64,000 nt of DNA from Pseudomonas helleri. GTDB lineage: Bacteria > Pseudomonadota > Gammaproteobacteria > Pseudomonadales > Pseudomonadaceae. The notes under the pieces were generated by a model, which had not been told where the DNA came from, made no database searches, and saw only the letters and a program-made list of their open reading frames with translations. Location: NCBI RefSeq assembly GCF_009600315.1, contig NZ_WIWC01000015.1, positions 1-64,000 on the forward strand, read 5' to 3'. Positions 57,707 through 64,000 of this stretch are shown here, piece after piece. Position 1 is the stretch's first letter, and each line of letters opens with the position of its first letter. The translations under genes were made by a program, and so were the position numbers.

Positions 57707-58405
57707 ATGCTTAACGTCGAAAAGCTGCATCAATTCTACGGCGGCAGCCATATCCTTCGCGGCCTTACGTTCGAGGTCAAGGTGGGCGAAGTCACGTGCC
57801 TGTTAGGCCGCAATGGCGTTGGTAAAACCACGTTGCTCAAATGCCTGATGGGCTTGTTGCTGGTCAAGGAAGGCGAGGTCAAGTGGGAAGGCAACACCAT
57901 CACGGCGCTCAAGCCCCATCAGCGGGTTCACGCCGGAATTGCATACGTACCGCAGGGCCGGGAGATTTTCGGGCGCCTGACGGTCGAGGAAAATCTGCTG
58001 ATGGGCCTTTCACGCTTTCCCGGTTCTGAGGCCAGGGAAGTGCCGGCGTTTATCTACGAACTGTTTCCGGTGCTGCTGCAAATGAAGCATCGGCGTGGAG
58101 GCGATTTGTCGGGCGGCCAGCAACAACAACTGGCGATTGGGCGAGCGCTGGCCAGTCGTCCGCGCCTGCTGATTCTCGATGAGCCCACCGAAGGAATTCA
58201 GCCTTCGGTGATCAAGGAAATCGGCGCTGTGATCAAAATGCTCGCCGCACGCGGCGACATGGCGATTTTACTGGTCGAGCAGTTCTACGACTTTGCCGAG
58301 GAACTGGCCGACCAGTATCTGGTGATGTCGCGGGGCGAAATCGTGCAGCAAGGCCGTGGCGAAAATATGCAAACGGAGGGTGTGCGCGGGCTGGTGACGA
58401 TTTAA
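57707..58405 (+). CDS. urtE: urea ABC transporter ATP-binding protein UrtE
   Basis: The 232-residue LivF-type ATPase has Walker [14 protein letters not shown], signature [15 protein letters not shown], Walker [14 protein letters not shown] and H-loop [10 protein letters not shown]. It completes the UrtABCDE importer and is 12 bp after urtD. Confidence 0.96.
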   Translation: MLNVEKLHQFYGGSHILRGLTFEVKVGEVTCLLGRNGVGKTTLLKCLMGLLLVKEGEVKWEGNTITALKPHQRVHAGIAYVPQGREIFGRLTVEENLLMGLSRFPGSEAREVPAFIYELFPVLLQMKHRRGGDLSGGQQQQLAIGRALASRPRLLILDEPTEGIQPSVIKEIGAVIKMLAARGDMAILLVEQFYDFAEELADQYLVMSRGEIVQQGRGENMQTEGVRGLVTI

Positions 58406-58437
58406 TCTGTCACTTTTCTCGGCGATATTTCCTACTT

Positions 58438-59277
58438 ATGAATATGCCTGCTCCTTCAGCTTTATTTACACCCAGTTGGCACGCCGAGCTGGAGCTGGGC
58501 TATGGCCGTTTTGGTGACAGCACGCGGCCGACTCTGCGTCGTCACGAGGGCCCGCTGCGGGTGCAGAAGCACTTGTATGCCGAAGGTCCCGAGGTGTGCC
58601 AGCACATCATCGTCCACCCGCCGGGCGGCATTGCTGGCGGTGACCGGCTGGACATCCGCGCCAGTGTCGGCCCCGATGCCTGGGCGCAACTCACCAGTCC
58701 CGGCGCGGCCAAGTGGTATCGCGCTGCGGGCCCGGCGTATCAAACCGTTGAATTAAGCGTGGCCGCAGGCGCGACGTTGGAATGGCTGCCTCAAGAAACC
58801 ATCGTGTTCAGCGAGGCCCAGGCCGAACTCAGCACCCGCATCGACTTGGCAGGTGATGCCAAGTTGTTTTACTGGGACATGGTGGCGTTGGGGCGACTGG
58901 CCAGTGGCGAGCGTTTTGAGCGCGGGCACTTCCAGTCTGGATTGGATATTCGCCGCGACGGCCAGTTGCTCTGGCATGAACGCCAGCGCATTGTGGGTGG
59001 CGACGGACTGCTGGACTCGCCCATCGGATTGGACGGCAATCCAGTGTTTGCCACCTTGCTGGTGACGGGGGAAATCAGCGCTGAGTTACTGGAGCGTTGC
59101 CGCAGCTTGGCAAACCCGGTGCGCGGTGATTTGACTCAATTGCCGGGTTTGCTGGTAGCACGCTGCCTGGCCGGCGAAGCGCTTCAGGCGCGGGGCTGGT
59201 TGATTGATTTATGGCGCTTGCTGCGTCCGGCGCTGCTGGGGCGCGAGGCATTGGCGCCCAGAATCTGGAGTACCTGA
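58438..59277 (+). CDS. ureD: urease accessory protein UreD
   Basis: The 279-residue protein is a scaffold that, with UreF and UreG, inserts nickel into apo-urease. It shows the family stretches [20 protein letters not shown] and [12 protein letters not shown], and [10 protein letters not shown]. No good Shine-Dalgarno sequence is visible before the ATG at 58438, and a second ATG lies two codons later, so the exact start is open. UreE, UreF and UreG are not in the window. Confidence 0.94.
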   Translation: MNMPAPSALFTPSWHAELELGYGRFGDSTRPTLRRHEGPLRVQKHLYAEGPEVCQHIIVHPPGGIAGGDRLDIRASVGPDAWAQLTSPGAAKWYRAAGPAYQTVELSVAAGATLEWLPQETIVFSEAQAELSTRIDLAGDAKLFYWDMVALGRLASGERFERGHFQSGLDIRRDGQLLWHERQRIVGGDGLLDSPIGLDGNPVFATLLVTGEISAELLERCRSLANPVRGDLTQLPGLLVARCLAGEALQARGWLIDLWRLLRPALLGREALAPRIWST

Positions 59278-59279
59278 AG

Positions 59280-59377
59280 AGCCCCTCACCCCAACCCTCT
59301 CCCTCCGGGAGAGGGCGCTTGATCTGCTTTTGCTTTTAGTCCCCTCTCCCTCCGGGAGAGGGCTAGGGTGAGGGGCT
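59280..59377. repeat. CCCTC-hairpin extragenic repeat, full copy
   Basis: AGCCCCTCACCCCAACCCTC opening, first hairpin CTCCCTCCGGGAGAGGG, spacer CGCTTGATCTGCTTTTGC, second hairpin CCCCTCTCCCTCCGGGAGAG, then GGCTAGGGTGAGGGGCT. It lies between ureD and ureA. Confidence 0.85.
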
Positions 59378-59429
59378 TTTAATGTTGAGCAACCCACACA
59401 CTTTTTAACTGCCGAACACGGATTCCACC

Positions 59430-59732
59430 ATGGACCTGACCCCACGCGAAAAAGACAAGATGCTGATCTTCACCGCTGGCCTGTTGGCTGAGCGAAGGTT
59501 AGCGCGAGGTGTGATCCTCAATTACCCGGAAACCATCGCCTACATTTCTGCCGCCTTGCTGGAAGGCGCTCGCGATGGCCGCACAGTCGCTGACCTGATG
59601 CATTACGGCACCACCCTGCTGACCCGCGAGCAAGTGATGGAAGGCATCCCGGAGATGATTCCCGACATTCAAGTCGAAGCCACGTTCCCGGACGGCACCA
59701 AGCTGGTCACAGTTCATCAACCCATCGCTTGA
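59430..59732 (+). CDS. ureA: urease subunit gamma
   Basis: The 100-residue small subunit has the standard start [20 protein letters not shown] and end [12 protein letters not shown]. It assembles with UreB and UreC into the (alpha-beta-gamma)3 urease. GNAT genes stand between it and ureB, unlike the contiguous ureABC of enterobacteria. Confidence 0.97.
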   Translation: MDLTPREKDKMLIFTAGLLAERRLARGVILNYPETIAYISAALLEGARDGRTVADLMHYGTTLLTREQVMEGIPEMIPDIQVEATFPDGTKLVTVHQPIA

Positions 59733-59741
59733 GGCAGGCGC

Positions 59742-61110
<1,369 letters not shown>

Positions 61111-61126
61111 CCCAAACCTGTACCCC

Positions 61127-61253
61127 GTAGCAGCTGCCGAAGGCTGCGTCCGGCCGAAGGCCGTGAAACCAACCAACGCTGTATTTCTGACACAACGCAC
61201 TTGCCGCATTGACGGTCGCTTCGCAACCGGACGTCGCCTTCGGCAACTGCTAC
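61127..61253. repeat. REPIN-like palindromic pair between ureB and ureC
   Basis: The arm at 61127-61153 (GTAGCAGCTGCCGAAGG and on) and the inverted arm at 61227-61253 match at 24 of 27 positions. The centre is about 73 bp. It shares the GTAGCAGCTGCCG core with the element at 4291-4423. The right arm ends 13 bp before the ureC ATG. Confidence 0.88.
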
Positions 61254-61266
61254 ACAGGATATTTTC

Positions 61267-62967
61267 ATGAAGATCTCCCGCCAGGCTTACGCCGATATGT
61301 TCGGTCCCACGGTAGGTGACAAAGTTCGTTTGGCCGACACCGAGCTGTGGATCGAGGTTGAACACGACTTCACCACCTATGGTGAAGAAGTGAAGTTTGG
61401 CGGCGGCAAGGTGATCCGTGACGGCATGGGCCAAAGCCAGTTGCTCGCCGCCGAGGTCGTGGACACGCTGATTACCAATGCGCTGATCATCGATCACTGG
61501 GGCATCGTCAAAGCCGATGTGGGCCTCAAAAATGGCCGTATCCACGCCATTGGCAAAGCCGGAAACCCGGATATTCAGCCCAATGTGACCATCGCCATCG
61601 GCGCCAGCACCGAAGTCATCGCCGGTGAAGGCATGATCCTCACCGCAGGCGGCATTGATACCCACATCCACTTCATTTGCCCGCAGCAGATCGAAGAGGC
61701 GCTGAACAGCGGCGTAACCACCATGATAGGCGGTGGCACCGGCCCGGCCACGGGCACCAACGCCACCACCTGTACCTCCGGCCCGTGGCACATGGCGCGC
61801 ATGCTGCAGGCCGCCGATTCGTTCCCGATGAACATGGGCTTCACCGGCAAGGGCAACGCCAGCCTGCCACAACCGCTGATCGAGCAGGTGGAAGCCGGCG
61901 CCATTGGCCTCAAGCTCCATGAAGACTGGGGCACCACGCCCGCTTCTATCGACAATTGCCTGAACGTGGCCGACCTGTACGACGTGCAGGTGGCGATTCA
62001 CAGCGACACGCTCAACGAATCCGGCTTTGTCGAAACCACCCTCGCCGCCTTCAAGGGCCGCACCATTCACACCTATCACACCGAAGGCGCGGGCGGCGGA
62101 CATGCCCCGGACATTATCAAGGCCTGCGGTTTGACCAACGTGCTGCCCAGTTCGACCAACCCGACCCGGCCGTTCACCCGCAACACCATCGACGAACACC
62201 TCGACATGCTGATGGTCTGCCATCACCTGGACCCGAGCATTGCCGAAGACGTGGCCTTCGCTGAAAGCCGCATCCGCCGCGAAACCATTGCCGCCGAAGA
62301 CATCCTGCACGACCTGGGGGCGTTCTCGATGATCAGCTCCGACAGCCAGGCGATGGGCCGCGTGGGTGAAGTGATCACCCGCACTTGGCAAACCGCCGAC
62401 AAGATGAAGAAACAACGTGGGCCGCTGCCCGAAGACGCTCCCGGCAACGACAACTTCCGCGCCAAGCGCTATATCGCCAAGTACACCATCAACCCGGCGA
62501 TAACCCACGGTGTGAGCCACGAAGTGGGCTCGATTGAAGTGGGCAAGTGGGCCGATCTGGTGCTGTGGCGCCCGGCGTTCTTCGGCGTCAAACCGACGTT
62601 GATTATCAAGGGCGGTGCGATTGCATCGAGCTTGATGGGCGATGCCAACGCCTCGATCCCAACCCCCCAGCCGGTTCACTATCGACCGATGTTTGCCAGT
62701 TATGGCGGCTCGCGTCATGCCACCTGCCTGACATTTATCAGCCAAGCGGCGTTTGATGCCGGAGTGCCTGAAACTCTTGAGCTTAAAAAGCAAATCGCGG
62801 TGGTCAAAGGCTGTCGCGACGTGCAAAAAACCGACCTGATCCACAACGGTTATTTGCCCAGTATTGAAGTCGACCCGCAGACCTATCAGGTCAAGGCCGA
62901 TGGCGTGTTGCTGTGGTGTGAGCCGGCCGATGTACTGCCCATGGCCCAGCGTTATTTTTTATTTTGA
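61267..62967 (+). CDS. ureC: urease subunit alpha (catalytic)
   Basis: The 566-residue nickel enzyme hydrolyses urea to ammonia and carbamate. Active-site motifs are intact: [13 protein letters not shown] (Ni ligands), the carbamylated lysine in [35 protein letters not shown], the mobile-flap histidine in VCHHLDP, and the Asp ligand in [11 protein letters not shown]. The length is standard. It converges on the effector gene at the right edge with no clear terminator in the 24-bp gap. Confidence 0.98.
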   Translation: MKISRQAYADMFGPTVGDKVRLADTELWIEVEHDFTTYGEEVKFGGGKVIRDGMGQSQLLAAEVVDTLITNALIIDHWGIVKADVGLKNGRIHAIGKAGNPDIQPNVTIAIGASTEVIAGEGMILTAGGIDTHIHFICPQQIEEALNSGVTTMIGGGTGPATGTNATTCTSGPWHMARMLQAADSFPMNMGFTGKGNASLPQPLIEQVEAGAIGLKLHEDWGTTPASIDNCLNVADLYDVQVAIHSDTLNESGFVETTLAAFKGRTIHTYHTEGAGGGHAPDIIKACGLTNVLPSSTNPTRPFTRNTIDEHLDMLMVCHHLDPSIAEDVAFAESRIRRETIAAEDILHDLGAFSMISSDSQAMGRVGEVITRTWQTADKMKKQRGPLPEDAPGNDNFRAKRYIAKYTINPAITHGVSHEVGSIEVGKWADLVLWRPAFFGVKPTLIIKGGAIASSLMGDANASIPTPQPVHYRPMFASYGGSRHATCLTFISQAAFDAGVPETLELKKQIAVVKGCRDVQKTDLIHNGYLPSIEVDPQTYQVKADGVLLWCEPADVLPMAQRYFLF

Positions 62968-62991
62968 AACACGCCTTGAGCGATCAGATGC

Positions 62992-64000
62992 TTAGTTGAA
63001 GCCAAAATCAGAGTCTGAATCGCTCAACAGGGAATCCAGGGGAGACGTGGAGAACTGGGCTGTCAAGGTACGCATAAGCTCACGCTCCTCGGCGTCAAGT
63101 GCGCGCATGTCAGCGTCATAGACTGTGTTGGACATCAAACTCCCGGGGGCCACCTCATCAGCAGATTTACCCAGCAACCGAGCGGCTGTTTCGATAGTTG
63201 TGCGTAATTGCGCCCCCTGTTGCTTAGATAACCCAGGCGCTTCGACCCAATCTCGTAATGCAACTTGCAAATCGGTCAAGGCGATCATTTTTTCCCTTAA
63301 CGGTTTGAACCGTTCTGCATATGCACCCCGCAAATATTCGGTCCAGATGGGCTGATCCAGAAGTTGATCAAACAGGCCACCTCCTTGCTCCAGCTCCTGA
63401 ACGCGTTTATAGGCACGCTCAATCATTGCCGGGGTCACATCAGACTCCGGGAACATCATGTCGGGTGACTGCCATGGCAAATGCAGCCTTTGCGCCAGTT
63501 CAGTGGTGTAGGCCAGGTAGATTTCAACCTCATCGATATCGCGGACCTGCCTGCCACTGCTGTCAAAGTGCAGGACTCGCTTTGCGTTCGCATCGTACTC
63601 AGGGTGCAGACGCCCTTCGGCTTCAAGTACACGCACTCGTGCCCGGGCAATGGCGCCCAACTCATCCAGGCGCACCTTGCCTCTAGCCAGTTCATATATT
63701 TCTGCACCGACGAATATCCTCGAACCCCGGTAGATCTCGTGCACCCTGACTTCAACCCCCATTGCATTGAACAACTGCGCACCCGCATCCACACAAAGAA
63801 AAGGCGCTGCCGCCATCTCAAACAACGTGTCGCGAAGTACGGGGCTATCGGAGATCGCCTGCAACATGCGCCAGACCTTGTCGCTCATGTCCAGCATGAA
63901 CGCCTGAGTACGAAGGTCCAAGTGGCGAGCCTGGTCGCGGATGATATTGAAAAAAGGTTCAGAACCGGCATAGGCTTCAACAGAGCTCCACAGCGCCTGG
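62992..64000 (-). CDS. NEL-type E3 ubiquitin ligase effector, C-terminal part
   Basis: The reading frame is open to the window edge, so this is the last 335 residues of a larger protein. It matches the NEL (IpaH/SspH) ligase domain. SVEAYAGSEPFF begins it. The catalytic C-x-D is CVD in APFLCVDAGAQLFNAMG (Cys codon at 63793-63795). LARGKVRLDELGAIARARV and DEVEIYLAYTTELAQRL follow. NEL enzymes transfer ubiquitin to host proteins after delivery into eukaryotic cells. In Pseudomonas the domain often sits at the end of large proteins with DUF6543 and leucine-rich repeats; the N-terminal part here is not visible. The C-terminus is Ser/Asp-rich (SDSDSDFGFN). Confidence 0.85.
   Translation of the reverse strand, partial: QALWSSVEAYAGSEPFFNIIRDQARHLDLRTQAFMLDMSDKVWRMLQAISDSPVLRDTLFEMAAAPFLCVDAGAQLFNAMGVEVRVHEIYRGSRIFVGAEIYELARGKVRLDELGAIARARVRVLEAEGRLHPEYDANAKRVLHFDSSGRQVRDIDEVEIYLAYTTELAQRLHLPWQSPDMMFPESDVTPAMIERAYKRVQELEQGGGLFDQLLDQPIWTEYLRGAYAERFKPLREKMIALTDLQVALRDWVEAPGLSKQQGAQLRTTIETAARLLGKSADEVAPGSLMSNTVYDADMRALDAEERELMRTLTAQFSTSPLDSLLSDSDSDFGFN

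Overview
The window is chromosomal DNA of a Pseudomonas species, most likely of the fluorescens group. The genes are dense, high in GC and rich in translationally coupled ATGA-type junctions. From memory, the gene order matches the P. aeruginosa block PA4845-PA4868 (dsbD, aroQ, accB, accC, prmA, dusB, fis, purH, purD, retS, marC, then urt/ure). About 29 kb of extra DNA sits between marC and urtA. Extragenic palindromes of Pseudomonas type (REP/REPIN and a CCCTC-hairpin family) lie at many gene borders.

Region 1 (1-23.3 kb) is mainly housekeeping. It holds a MATE exporter (dinF), arginine decarboxylase (speA), a YciH/SUI1 factor, a NUDIX hydrolase with a DUF2333 protein, a tandem array of three secreted cysteine-containing proteins of unknown function (6.4-8.2 kb), the thiol-disulfide transporter DsbD, and aroQ-accB-accC. 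These are followed by prmA, a zinc-ribbon membrane protein, dusB-fis, purH, purD, the hybrid sensor kinase RetS, and a MarC membrane protein.

Region 2 (23.3-52.6 kb) is accessory or mobile in character. Three tandem paralogues of unknown function open it. Then come two divergent cobalamin blocks: cobG-cobH-cobI-cbiG/cobJ on the minus strand and cobL-cbiD-cobK on the plus strand. A 1,751-residue dermonecrotic-toxin-like protein with a HEMTH zinc motif is wedged between them. A copper module follows (DUF2946, PCuAC chaperone, DUF2946, OprC-like receptor, PepSY protein). Next is a TonB receptor plus FecCD-type ABC transporter behind a near-perfect Zur-like operator. The region ends with a 1,135-residue protein made of five tandem DUF4329-like repeats whose last four residues are KDEL.

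Region 3 (52.7-64 kb) is the urea module: a sigma-54 type promoter, urtABCDE (urea ABC importer), ureD, ureA, two GNAT acetyltransferases, ureB and ureC. The right edge cuts a minus-strand gene whose visible part is a NEL-type E3 ubiquitin ligase domain, a host-directed effector domain.

The genes combine nitrogen scavenging (urea), metal and corrinoid supply (Cu, probably Zn, B12) and the RetS lifestyle switch with at least three large host-interaction-type proteins placed at the junctions of metabolic operons.
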